64,000 bases of DNA from an uncultured Clostridia bacterium (lineage in GTDB: Bacteria > Bacillota > Clostridia > TANB77 > CAG-508): NCBI GenBank assembly GCA_944386415.1, contig CALXAY010000004.1:1-64000 (forward strand), given 5' to 3'. The notes under the pieces are model-generated. The model was not told where the DNA came from. It saw only the letters and a list, made by a program, of their open reading frames with translations, and searched no databases. Below are positions 18,977 through 28,221 of the stretch, piece by piece. Each line of letters opens with the position of its first letter. Positions within the stretch are counted from its first letter, which is position 1. Position numbers and translations under genes: made by a program.

Positions 18977-19037
18977 AATTATGTCAAGTATTATGAGAAC
19001 GTAGATATTTTCTATGCTTAGAAATTGGAGTTAAAAT

Positions 19038-21990
19038 ATGGATGTTAAAGAAAGAAGAAAAAATGTAGAAAAATTATACAAGAGTGGGACAAAGTCTGAA
19101 AAAATAGCAAAATTATTAGGTATATCTGTTAGAACAGTAGAAAGAGATATTTCTTTTTTACAAGGACATAACAAAGAAAAAACAGAAGAAACAATCTTAT
19201 CTGTTCACCGTGAAATAATATCAAGAAGGAAAAAAGAAGAAGAGCCAGAAGTACCTAAACTAAAAAGAAGTAAAGAAGTTGCTAAAAGAAGAGAAAATGT
19301 TGCAAGATTATATACCAAAGGAAAAACTGTAAGAGAAATAGCAGAAGAATTAGGAGTAACTGTCCCAATTATTTATCAAGATATAAGACTTTTAATAAAG
19401 GAAGGAAAAGTAGAAAAAAGAGAAAAGTCTGATATTAATGGTAAAAAAGAAGGAAGAAAAAGAAGTAAAGAAGTTGCTAAAAGAAGAGAAGAAGTTGTAA
19501 GATTATATACCAAAGGAAAAACCGTAAGAGAAATAGCAGAAGAATTAGGAGTATCTGTCTCAATTATTTATCAAGATATAAGAATTTTGATAAAGGAAGG
19601 AAAAATAGAAAAAAGAGAAAAGTTTGATATAAATGATAAAGAAGAAGGAAGAAAAAGAAGTAAAGAAGTTGCTAAAAGAAGAGAAGAAGTTGCAAGATTG
19701 TATACCAAAGGAAAAACTGCAAGAGAAATAGCAGAAGAATTAGGAGTAACTGTCCCAATTATTTATCAAGATATAAGACTTTTAATAAAGGAAGGAAAAG
19801 TAGAAAAAAGAGAAAAGTCTGATATTAATGGTAAAAAAGAAGGAAGAAAAAGAAGTAAAGAAGTTGCTAAAAGAAGAGAAGAAGTTGTAAGATTATATAC
19901 CAAAGGAAAAACCGTAAGAGAAATAGCAGAAGAATTAGGAGTAACTGTCCCAATTATTTATCAAGATATAAGACTTTTGATAAAGGAAGGAAAAATAGAA
20001 AAAAGAGAAAAGTTTGATATAAATGGTAAAAAAGAAGGAAGAAAAAGAAGTAAAGAAGTTGCTAAAAGAAGAGAAGAAGTTGTAAGATTATATACCAAAG
20101 GAAAAACTGTAAGAGAAATAGCAGAAGAATTAGGAGTATCTGTCTCAATTATTTATCAAGATATAAGGATTTTAATAGAAGAAGGAAAAATAGAAAAAAG
20201 AGAAGAAAAAAAATCTCAAAAAAATAGTGAAAATGAAAAGAGAAAAATAAGTAGAAGAGCAGAAGAAAAAAATGAGAAGCCAGAAATAGACGTTGATGAA
20301 GAAACAACTCCTCAAGAAAGCAAATATATGAAAATAGATGCATTATATAGAGAAAATAAAAGTTATGGAGAAATAGCTGATGAGTTAAATTTAAGTATTC
20401 TAGAAGTTATGGAATATTTACAACAAATAAAATTAAACAAATCTACTGAAGCTGTAATTAGTGATAGAAAAACAATGGTTAAAAAATTATATGAAGAAGG
20501 AAAAACATTAGAAGAAATAGCAAATGACTTAAATATATCAGAAGCTTTAGTAAAAGAAGATTTATTAGCTTTTGGAATAATACCTGGACTAGAATTAGTA
20601 AAAGAAAAAAGAAAAGAAGAACAAAGTCAAGATAAGCAAGAATCAGAAGAAGAAAAAATAGTAAATAAAAAAGAAGTAATTGGAAAAACTCCTAAAAGTC
20701 ATATATTGGGTATAAAGGAAAGAAGAGAAAAAGTAGAAAAGTTATATGACGAAGGAATGGAAGAAGAAGAGATAGCAAGTAAGTTAGGTGTTTCAGTTCG
20801 TGTAGTAAGAAGAGATATAGAGGCTCTACTAGATGCTAGAATGATACAGGATAAAAGTACTAAAGCGAAAATAGATGATAATTTAAAAAAAGAAGAAGAA
20901 GCAAGAATTTTAAAAAGAAGAGAACAAATAGAAAGATTATATAAAGAAGGAAAATCTGCTCAAGAGATAGCAGAAGAATTAGGAATATCTAAAGAAATAG
21001 TGATTGAAGATATAAAAATTCTAATTAGAGATGGTAAATTACCAAAAGGAAATCGTAAAGAGTTTTCCAAAGATAGAAAAGAAAGAATAGTAAATAGAAG
21101 AAAAAAAATATTTGAGGAAAGAAGGAAAAAAGTAGCAGAATTATATAATGAGGGAAGGTCATTAGAAGAAATAGCAGAAAAATTAGGGGTTACTGTTTGG
21201 ATAGTAAGGAATGATATAAACGTTTTAGTTAGAAGAAAAATTATAAAAAGAAGAGTAGATAAACAAGTAAAAAAAGAAAGTGAAGGAAATGAGATAAGAA
21301 AAGAGGAGGATGAAGAAAGAAGAAAAAAGGTAGAAAAGTTATACAATGAAGGGACAGCAGTTGCAGAAATAATTCAAAGATTAAATGTATCAAGAAATAA
21401 AATATATCGGAGACATAGATGTACTAGAAAAAATGGGAAGAATTAAGAGAAGAAGCAGCAAAGAAGAGTTAGAGCTTGGAAGAAAAAGGAGAGAAAGAAT
21501 AAATTCAGAAAGAAGAGAACAAATTATAGTTTTATATAATAAAGGAATTAGTAGTAGTGAAATGGCTAAAATGTTTGGTGTAACAATTTTTGTAATAGAA
21601 AATGATATAAACTTTTTATTTAAAGCTGGTAGAATAGTTGATAAAAAAGAAAAAGAAAAATCTATTAGAACTAAAGAAGAGGAAATGTATTATAATAGCA
21701 TGATAAAAAGTATAAAGCTATTTATTCAAAAAGGAGAGTTCAATAATGTAATAGAATATATTAAAATGTTAAAAGCGGAAGTTAAATTAACTAGATTAGA
21801 AATAGAAAAATTAGATAAACTGGTTGAATTAATTATAGTAAGATTATATAAAGAAAGAAATAGTTTAGAGGCTATATCAAAAAAATTAAATATGGATGAA
21901 GATATTGTAAGAAGATATATAGATAATAATTATAGTATACAAGAAAGAAGCCAAAAAACATATAATAGAGGATTAGAAGAAGAAAAATAA
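19038..21990 (+). CDS. Giant helix-turn-helix array protein, recoded at CGG 21408
   Basis: The 983-residue joined product is a string of about 14 units of the form RRE-x-V-x-x-LY-x-x-GK-x-x-x-EIAEELGVSV-x-I-x-x-DI-x-x-L, each resembling a sigma-region-4 or resolvase-type helix-turn-helix. Units 2-6 are near-identical 65-residue tandem repeats; the rest are diverged and joined by charged Lys/Glu-rich linkers. No catalytic domain is visible. The zero frame would end at 21446. Skipping C21408 keeps unit 12 in register (KIY-GDIDVLEKMGRI) and adds units 13-14. It is probably a DNA-binding or architectural protein. A weak TTGGAG lies before the ATG. A shorter related gene follows at 22108. Confidence 0.85.
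19262..20236 (+). repeat. Five tandem 195-base coding repeats
   Basis: Copies begin at about 19262, 19457, 19652, 19847 and 20042, with only a few substitutions between them. The period is a multiple of three (65 codons). Some variants recur in combination (T-P with K-S-D, S-S with K-F-D), suggesting recent duplication or gene conversion. Confidence 0.92.
21408..21411 (+). other. +1 recoding site, TAT-C-GGA in the HTH array gene
   Basis: CGG is zero-frame codon 791. Alignment to the protein's own other units requires exactly one residue between IY and DI, which skipping C21408 supplies. Confidence 0.87.
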
Positions 21991-22013
21991 ACTAGATAAA
22001 ACTAAAAAAATAG

Positions 22014-22035
22014 AAAGATACACTTGTATCTTTTT
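22014..22035 (+). terminator. Intrinsic terminator
   Basis: AAAGATAC pairs with GTATCTTT around ACTT, followed by Ts. Confidence 0.8.
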
Positions 22036-22049
22036 ATTTTTTTATAAAC

Positions 22050-22078
22050 TTGAAAAAGTATAAAAAATATGATATAAT
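22050..22078 (+). promoter_or_regulatory. Promoter of the 22108 gene
   Basis: TTGAAA (22050-22055) and TATAAT (22073-22078) are spaced by 17 bases, 30 bases before the ATG. Confidence 0.8.
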
Positions 22079-22107
22079 AATTATGTTAATTTAAAGGAGA
22101 TGAGTTA

Positions 22108-23043
22108 ATGGAAAATTACATAATAAAGGAATTTATGGATTCAAATTCTGAGAGAAAATCAGAAAAAAAGCTAAAAAGAAATGATATAGATTATATTAGA
22201 AGAAAAAAAGTAATAGAAGTATTTGAACAAGCAAATGGATTTATGGGACCAGAAGAAATAGCAGATGCATTAGATATTGATATAGAAAAAGTAAAAGGAT
22301 ATTTGGGTAAAACAAGAATAGAAAGATATGAAAGATTGAAATCAGGCGAAGATATAGAAGATTCTGAAGAAGAAAATAGAGGAAAAAGTAAATCAGATAA
22401 AGTTTCTGATGTTACAGTAAAACAGCCAGAAAGGTTGACTGCAAATAGAGTAAAAAAATTAGCTGATGAAAGAAATTCAAGAATAATAGCTATGCATGCA
22501 GAAGGATTAAGTATTGAAGAGATTGCTAGTAAAGAAAGATTAACACCTGACCAAGCAAAAGAAATTTTTCTATCATTAGGATTAAGTATATATACACAAG
22601 AAGAAATTTTAGAGATGAGAAGAAAAGCAGAAGAAGAAAGAAAAAATAGAGAAGAAGCAGAAAGATTAGAAAGAAAAAGAAGTAGACAAAGAACATGGAT
22701 TAGAGAAAAAAGAGCAAAGATAAAAGCTGAGAAGCAAAGGCAAGAAGCAGAGAGAAAAGAAGAAGAAACAGGAGTTGTTTTAATAAGAAATTTTGAAGAC
22801 TTAAAAAGAGCTATGAGGCTTCTTTTAAAACAGGGAAAATCAAAACAAGCAATAGAACTTGGAGAACATTTTTTAGATGATGAGAATATTTTAAGTGGAG
22901 AAGAAAAATCAAGCTTATTTTTATCAATAGAAGAACTAAAAGAAATAAGAAAAGCATATAAAAGAAGAGAAAAAAGAGAAAAAAGAGAAAGAAAAATTGA
23001 AACTTCAAGAAATGGTGAAAATGAGCAAATGGAAGAAAAATAG
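22108..23043 (+). CDS. Helix-turn-helix repeat protein, shorter relative of the array protein
   Basis: The 311-residue product has two helix-turn-helix-like units (GPEEIADALDIDIEKVKGYL near residues 50-70 and SIEEIASKERLTPDQAKEIF near 135-155). A long charged coiled-coil stretch follows (residues about 170-220), then a C-terminal segment with FEDLKRAMRLLLKQGKSKQAIELGEHFL that resembles a tetratricopeptide-like hairpin. A related hairpin (EFNNVIEYIKMLKAEVKL) ends the upstream array protein, so the two genes are paralogues. AAAGGAG precedes the ATG. The function is unknown. Confidence 0.75.
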   Translation: MENYIIKEFMDSNSERKSEKKLKRNDIDYIRRKKVIEVFEQANGFMGPEEIADALDIDIEKVKGYLGKTRIERYERLKSGEDIEDSEEENRGKSKSDKVSDVTVKQPERLTANRVKKLADERNSRIIAMHAEGLSIEEIASKERLTPDQAKEIFLSLGLSIYTQEEILEMRRKAEEERKNREEAERLERKRSRQRTWIREKRAKIKAEKQRQEAERKEEETGVVLIRNFEDLKRAMRLLLKQGKSKQAIELGEHFLDDENILSGEEKSSLFLSIEELKEIRKAYKRREKREKRERKIETSRNGENEQMEEK

Positions 23044-23057
23044 ATAAGATTTAAGAA

Positions 23058-23090
23058 GAAAATATTTTTAAAAATATTTTCTTTTATTTT
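23058..23090 (+). terminator. Intrinsic terminator
   Basis: GAAAATATTTTT and AAAAATATTTTC form a perfect palindrome followed by TTTTATTTT. Confidence 0.8.
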
Positions 23091-23141
23091 GTATAAAAAA
23101 TATTAAAATATAAAAAACTAAAGAAAAATGGAGGGATTTTA

Positions 23142-24077
23142 ATGTATAATTTTAGAACAGATTTAGCAACTGAAAGAAGAGATATTTACCAAAAGGTAAG
23201 TAAACAAGTAGGTGAAATTGATGGAATTGAAAGCACGAAAGAGGAAGTAAATGAAAATATAAAAGTAGAAAGAGTAAAAATAACAAATGAAAATGGAGAA
23301 AAAGCAATTGGAAAACCAGTAGGAAATTATATTACAATAGATATAAAGAAATTAAAAATAGCTATGGAAGAAGAAATAGAACAAGCAGCAAATACTTTAT
23401 CAAATGAATTAAAGAAAATTTTAGATGAGCACGTAGATAAACAAGGAGAAATTTTAGTTGTAGGACTTGGAAACATTTATGTGACCCCAGATAGTTTAGG
23501 ACCAAAAGTAATTAATGAAATAGATGTAACAAGACATATTATAAATTATTTGCCACAATATGTAGATAAAGGAACAAGAATGGTAAGTGCGATTGCACCA
23601 GGAGTTCTAGGAACAACAGGAATAGAAACAGTCGAAATATTAAAAGGAATAGTAGATAATATTCATCCAAAACTTGTAATAGTAATTGATGCATTAGCAT
23701 CTAGAAGTATAGAAAGAATTAGTAGTACAATTCAAATTTCAGATACAGGTATAGTGCCAGGAGCAGGTGTTGGAAATACAAGAAGTGAAATAAGTATTAA
23801 AACATTAGGAATACCAGTAATTGCAATTGGAATACCAACTGTTGTAGAAACAGCGGTCTTAGTAAATGATAGTTTAGATTTATTCATAGGAAAGTTACAA
23901 GATGAGGCAAAGTCGAATGAATATTTAAATAAATTAAAAGAAGAAGATAATTATGAAGAGATAAAAGAAGCTTTGATGCCTAAGGATTATAATCTAATAG
24001 TAACTCCAAAAGAAATAGACGAGTTAATAGAGAATATGAAAGAGGTAGTTGCTATAGGAATAAATAACAGTCTTTAA
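23142..24077 (+). CDS. gpr: Germination protease (GPR)
   Basis: GPR cleaves small acid-soluble spore proteins at germination. The 311-residue product begins NFRTDLATERRDIYQ, which contains the pro-sequence region, and carries LVVGLGNIYVTPDSLGPKV, GVLGTTGIETVEILKGIV, VIDALASRSIERISSTIQISDTGI split over residues 180-205, and GAGVGNTRSEISIKTLGIPVIAIG-type text. GGAGGG precedes the ATG. It implies that the organism forms spores, in line with the spoIIIA operon and ytxC in this window. Confidence 0.96.
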   Translation: MYNFRTDLATERRDIYQKVSKQVGEIDGIESTKEEVNENIKVERVKITNENGEKAIGKPVGNYITIDIKKLKIAMEEEIEQAANTLSNELKKILDEHVDKQGEILVVGLGNIYVTPDSLGPKVINEIDVTRHIINYLPQYVDKGTRMVSAIAPGVLGTTGIETVEILKGIVDNIHPKLVIVIDALASRSIERISSTIQISDTGIVPGAGVGNTRSEISIKTLGIPVIAIGIPTVVETAVLVNDSLDLFIGKLQDEAKSNEYLNKLKEEDNYEEIKEALMPKDYNLIVTPKEIDELIENMKEVVAIGINNSL

Positions 24078-24157
24078 CAAACTAATTAAAATAGTTGATT
24101 TTTAAAACAAATAGAAATATAATAAAAAAGAAAATAAAACAAAAAAAGGAAAATAAA

Positions 24158-24628
24158 ATGGGAAAGTTAATAGAAGAAATAAGAAAAGAAAAAAGAGCGG
24201 CAGAAAAAAGAAAGAAAGATGAGAAAGAAAAGATAGAACATAAAAAAGGAATAGAAGAGTTGATAGTAGAATTAAGGAATAAAAAAGGCTTGTCTAGAAT
24301 AGAACTATTAGAAAAATTAGAAGATAGTAATCTTACGGAAAATGATATAAAAAAATGGGAAATAGGACTAAGCTATCCTGACTTAGATACAATTTATAAA
24401 TTATCAGAAATATATAGAATTCCGAGTACAGAATTTGTAAAAGCCAAAAATAATAGTTATGAAAACGGATTAGCCGGAATAAATAAAAAAATTATAAGAT
24501 GGTTTGTATATACGTTAAATGTATCTTTTTATATTGGGGTAGTGTTTACTACTATTTTATATGTTGTTATTTTTATATTAGCATTATGCTTTTTTGTGAC
24601 AGTAGCTTATCAAGTAAAGGCTTCGTAA
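24158..24628 (+). CDS. Helix-turn-helix membrane protein
   Basis: The 156-residue product has a charged N-terminus, an XRE-like helix-turn-helix (IVELRNKKGLSRIELLEKL, then EIGLSYPDLDTIYKLSEIYRI split around residues 40-85), and one or two C-terminal membrane segments (residues about 125-152). It may be a membrane-anchored regulator. The ATG at 24158 is chosen because AAAAGGA lies 9 bases upstream. It follows gpr by 80 bases with only a weak hairpin between, so co-transcription is possible. Confidence 0.7.
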   Translation: MGKLIEEIRKEKRAAEKRKKDEKEKIEHKKGIEELIVELRNKKGLSRIELLEKLEDSNLTENDIKKWEIGLSYPDLDTIYKLSEIYRIPSTEFVKAKNNSYENGLAGINKKIIRWFVYTLNVSFYIGVVFTTILYVVIFILALCFFVTVAYQVKAS

Positions 24629-24674
24629 TAATAAATAAAAAATAAATTTAAATGAAGAAAAAAGTAAAAAAATA

Positions 24675-24703
24675 TTGAAAAAATGAAACTGTTAATATAT
24701 AAT
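24675..24703 (+). promoter_or_regulatory. Promoter of the 24742 gene
   Basis: TTGAAA (24675-24680) and TATAAT (24698-24703) with a 17-base spacer, 39 bases before the ATG. Confidence 0.78.
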
Positions 24704-24741
24704 TTAAATATAGTAATTGAAAATGTGAGGAGAGAAGTAGT

Positions 24742-25479
24742 ATGGAAGAAAAAAATAAAGATTTGAAAGAAGAAAATAAAAAAGTAGAAACAAAAAAAGA
24801 AGTAAAAAAAGATGAAGCAAAATTTCAGAAAGTAGATAAAAAAGAAACTAAGAAAGAGACAAAAAAAGATGACAAAAAAGAAAATAAGCAAGGAACGACT
24901 AAGAAAACAGCATGGATACCAACAGTTATAACTGTAGTAGTTGTATTATTAGTTGCAGCATTATTAACAGTAATGATAGTAACATCAAGTGCACCTAAAA
25001 AATCATTAGATGCATTACTTACTAATTTAAAAGCAGGAGATTTTGAAAAAGCACAAGAATATATAAGTGGAAATCTTTCTCTTTCTACAGATAATTTAGA
25101 TCAAGAAACACAAAAATTATTATTTAATAAATTACAATGGAAAATAGATAAAGTAACAGAAAACGATAATAATACAGCAATTATTGAAGTAGAAATAACA
25201 ACAAAGGATTTTCAAACAATTATAAATAATTATATGCAAAAAGCTTTAGAAGCAGTAAGAGGTGCAATTACTGGTAACGAGAGTAATGAAACTTTTTCAA
25301 GTGAAGATTTTGAAAAATATCTTATAGAAGAACTTCAAAATGAAGAAATAAAAACAACAACAATAAACGTAACAGTAAATGCAATTAAAGAAGATAAGGA
25401 ATGGAAAATAGTTTCTGATGAAGATTTAATTAATGCATTACTTCCTGGATTACAAGAAACTGAAAACTCATTATCATAA
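24742..25479 (+). CDS. Membrane-anchored protein with an extracytoplasmic domain
   Basis: The 245-residue product starts with a Lys/Glu-rich cytoplasmic tail of about 55 residues, one membrane segment (about residues 58-80), and an exposed domain that opens KKSLDALLTNLKAGDFEKAQEYIS and ends KEDKEWKIVSDEDLINALLPGL. The exposed domain resembles the NTF2-like or DUF4878/DUF5105 group of lipoprotein-type folds; I cannot fix the family. GAGGAGAG lies before the ATG. A shared bidirectional terminator follows. Confidence 0.75.
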   Translation: MEEKNKDLKEENKKVETKKEVKKDEAKFQKVDKKETKKETKKDDKKENKQGTTKKTAWIPTVITVVVVLLVAALLTVMIVTSSAPKKSLDALLTNLKAGDFEKAQEYISGNLSLSTDNLDQETQKLLFNKLQWKIDKVTENDNNTAIIEVEITTKDFQTIINNYMQKALEAVRGAITGNESNETFSSEDFEKYLIEELQNEEIKTTTINVTVNAIKEDKEWKIVSDEDLINALLPGLQETENSLS

Positions 25480-25484
25480 AAGTG

Positions 25485-25518
25485 AAATCCCAATATCAAA
25501 TGGTATTGGGATTTTTTT
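25485..25518. terminator. Bidirectional terminator between convergent genes
   Basis: AAATCCCAATA pairs with TATTGGGATTT, followed by Ts on the plus strand and an A-rich tract on the other side. It overlaps the end of the minus-strand ytxC gene. Confidence 0.88.
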
Positions 25519-26362
25519 CTTCCTTAGAAGTTTTATATAAATTACAAATACTACAGTCAGTACAAATATAAACTTTATTTTCAAATATAGTTTGAAGTGT
25601 ATTTATAAATTCATCTACATAAATATCAATTAAATGAATATATATTTTTTTAGGAAGAAGAGTCAATAAAGAATTTAATGTATAGTTATTAGAAGAAAAA
25701 GAAATATCACTTAAGTATTTATTATTTAAGTTATCTTGTGAAATATCTATAATTTGTTTATTTTCATCTAATAAAATCGTATTTGAATTAGAATAAATTA
25801 TATGAACTAATTCACAATTAGAATTTTGAGAATTAATATATATCTTTAATAATGAGATAAATTCTAGATATTCTTTTTCTATAACATAGCTATTAACAGC
25901 TTTAGTAACTAAATCGTCTAAAATATTAAAATATTTTTTTAATCTGAAATTTGTAAAACCTTTTAAATACAAATTTTTATTATCCAGCAAAAATTCATAA
26001 AAAGAATCATAAAGCACTTTAAATTTTTTGTCGAAATTAGTAGAAAAATTTTCTGACATAATATCAAAACATATATCCGTAATATTTTTCCTTTCATTTA
26101 TATCAAAATAAAAATAGTTTTGTATAAGTAATTTATTTATAAAATCTTCTTCTAACTCATCAATTACTAAAAGAGATAAGATACTTGATATTTTATCTAA
26201 AAAAATATAATTATTAGAACCTCTGTAGTGGATAATTATATTTTGGTAATGTTTAAACTTTTGTATTGAAAAACAGATATCATTTAGTTCTAAATATTTC
26301 AGCTCATTTAGCAAATATTCTATTAATTTAGAATTATTTGTTTTTATACATAGTGATTTCAT
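25496..26362 (-). CDS. ytxC: Sporulation protein YtxC
   Basis: The 288-residue product matches the YtxC-type pattern: an N-terminal domain, a middle region with FYEFLLDNKNLYLKGFTNFRLKKY, then EYLEFISLLKIYINSQ and a C-terminal VYICTDCSICN. The role in sporulation is not known in detail. On the minus strand GAGAGGAG lies about 9 bases before the ATG at 26362. The gene stands alone. Confidence 0.82.
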   Translation of the reverse strand: MKSLCIKTNNSKLIEYLLNELKYLELNDICFSIQKFKHYQNIIIHYRGSNNYIFLDKISSILSLLVIDELEEDFINKLLIQNYFYFDINERKNITDICFDIMSENFSTNFDKKFKVLYDSFYEFLLDNKNLYLKGFTNFRLKKYFNILDDLVTKAVNSYVIEKEYLEFISLLKIYINSQNSNCELVHIIYSNSNTILLDENKQIIDISQDNLNNKYLSDISFSSNNYTLNSLLTLLPKKIYIHLIDIYVDEFINTLQTIFENKVYICTDCSICNLYKTSKEEKNPNTI

Positions 26363-26457
26363 AAATAGAATCTCCTCTCTAAAAAATAGTATCTACTAAA
26401 TGATTAAAACTTATACATTATAGTATGCGAAGCTTAAAAAAATGTAGCTTGTCAAAA

Positions 26458-26489
26458 AAATAAGATGAAGAAAAATCTTCATCTTATTT
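26458..26489 (-). terminator. Terminator of the GH57 gene
   Basis: AAATAAGATGAAGA and TCTTCATCTTATTT form a perfect 14-pair stem just past the minus-strand stop. On the minus strand a T-rich tract follows. Confidence 0.85.
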
Positions 26490-26495
26490 AAAAAA

Positions 26496-28085
26496 TTATT
26501 TATAAATAGTATAATCAATATCAGGGAATAAACAATCTTTCTCATTAATATTTTTTAAGAAGCTTTCATCTATTTTATCATCTTTAATTTGATAATATAA
26601 TTTGGTAAAACGCCCAATATGGTCTTTAATTCTTTTTTTAGCATAATCGACCATTGTTCCATTTGTAATAATAAATAGCCAATCACTACTTTGAGCAAGT
26701 AAAAGCTCTCTTGCACATTGATTTAATGCTTCTTTTTTTATTCCACTAGCATTAGGATAAAGGTTTGCAAGTTCACACATTCTATCTCCTGCAACATGAA
26801 GGTGTCTATGAACATAATCATTTGATTGATTAAGCCATACTTCACTATAACCATTGGCTCCCCAACTAGAACGACATGGTGTTGCTACTTGAATTTCTGG
26901 ATATTTATCAATATATTCAGATGGTGTAATTAATTTAAAACTACAATCATCGTAATAAATTTTTTTAAACAAAATGTATAACCAATAAGGACCTTCATAC
27001 CACCAATGACCATAAAGCTCAGCATCATATGGACATAGAATAATTGGAGGCTTATCCATAAATGAAGCTAAATGATTTATTTGAGCTGTTCTACAATCTA
27101 AGAAATGTCCTGCTTGCTTTTCAGCAGAATCTTTAGCCCATTGTACATTATAATAGTCTTTAAATTCTGTCTTGCCAGTAATTCTATAATATTTAATACC
27201 AGTAGGAACTCTAACACCATCATGCGCGATATAAGGTTTTATATAATCATAATCTTGAATGTCATAACCTATATCACGGTAAAATTCACGGTAGTTAAAA
27301 TCTCCAGGATAACCATCAATAGAACTCCAAACTTGTCTTGAAGATTCTATGTCACGACCGAATGCAACTACTCCTCTAGGAGAAACAATAGGAGCAAATG
27401 TTCCGTAAATAGGAGTAGGGTCAGCATATAAAATACCATGTGACTCAGTAATTATATATTCAATTCCAAATTCTTTTAAATATTTATCAGATTCTGGAAC
27501 ATAGCCACATTCAGGAAGCCAAATGCCACGAGGCTTTTTTCCGAAATATTTTTCATATGTTTGAACACCAACAGCAATTTGTGCTCTGATAGTTTTTTCA
27601 TTAACATACAAAATAGGGAAATATCCATGTGTTGCACCACAAGTAATAATTTCCAATTTGCCTATATCCTGGAAATGTTTAAAACCTTGAATTATATTAC
27701 AATTAAAAACGTCTCTAAATAATCTTAAATCATCGCTATATCTGTCATAATAGTAATGAGAAAGTTTATTTAATCTTTCGTCTCCAGCAGTTCTTTTTAT
27801 TTCTTTTTCTGATAGTTCTATTTGTCTTTTTAAATAGTTAATGTATTTTTTTTGTAATAATTTATTATCAAGCATTGAAAGTAAAGGTGGGGTAATTGAC
27901 ATTGTAAGTCTATAATCAACACCTTCATCTTCTAATCTTTTAAAATTTCTAAGTAATGGTAAATATGTTTCCGATATAGCTTCATAAAGCCATGATTCCT
28001 CTAAATAATCATCACTTTCTGGATGATGAATAAAAGGAAGATGTGCGTGTAACACGAAACTTACATAACCTTTTTTCTCTTGCAT
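26496..28085 (-). CDS. GH57 family 1,4-alpha-glucan branching enzyme-like protein
   Basis: The 529-residue product starts GYVSFVLHAHLPFIHHPE and has ATHGYFPIL, the GH57 motif WLPECGYVPE (the Glu is the expected nucleophile), ESHGILYADPTP and PYDAELYGHWWYEGP (the Asp is the expected acid). The C-terminus matches the DUF1957 helical part with SDWLFIITNGTMVDYAKKR. Members form alpha-1,6 branches in glycogen-like glucans. On the minus strand AAAGGAG precedes the ATG. It lies downstream of a DUF4912 gene, a neighbour often seen with this family. Confidence 0.92.
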   Translation of the reverse strand: MQEKKGYVSFVLHAHLPFIHHPESDDYLEESWLYEAISETYLPLLRNFKRLEDEGVDYRLTMSITPPLLSMLDNKLLQKKYINYLKRQIELSEKEIKRTAGDERLNKLSHYYYDRYSDDLRLFRDVFNCNIIQGFKHFQDIGKLEIITCGATHGYFPILYVNEKTIRAQIAVGVQTYEKYFGKKPRGIWLPECGYVPESDKYLKEFGIEYIITESHGILYADPTPIYGTFAPIVSPRGVVAFGRDIESSRQVWSSIDGYPGDFNYREFYRDIGYDIQDYDYIKPYIAHDGVRVPTGIKYYRITGKTEFKDYYNVQWAKDSAEKQAGHFLDCRTAQINHLASFMDKPPIILCPYDAELYGHWWYEGPYWLYILFKKIYYDDCSFKLITPSEYIDKYPEIQVATPCRSSWGANGYSEVWLNQSNDYVHRHLHVAGDRMCELANLYPNASGIKKEALNQCARELLLAQSSDWLFIITNGTMVDYAKKRIKDHIGRFTKLYYQIKDDKIDESFLKNINEKDCLFPDIDYTIYK

Positions 28086-28169
28086 AATTTATAATCTCCT
28101 TTGTTAAGACAATGAGTGACGAATCTCTTTTGTCTCGAATTTATTTGTCGTTTTTTGTCTATAATATAA

Positions 28170-28214
28170 CCAAAAAAGATGAGACACCCAAAAGACCTGT
28201 CTTGCAGTGTCTCA
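28170..28214 (-). terminator. Terminator of the DUF4912 gene
   Basis: TGAGACAC (28180-28187) pairs with GTGTCTCA (28207-28214). Read on the minus strand, the stem is followed by TCTTTTTTGG, and it begins eight bases past the stop. Confidence 0.8.
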
Positions 28215-28221
28215 TATATTT

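Noticed and set aside
19262..20236. 195-base tandem repeats as an assembly collapse or satellite
   Set aside because: The copies differ by coding-neutral and conservative changes, the period is a whole number of codons, and the flanking diverged units belong to the same protein pattern.
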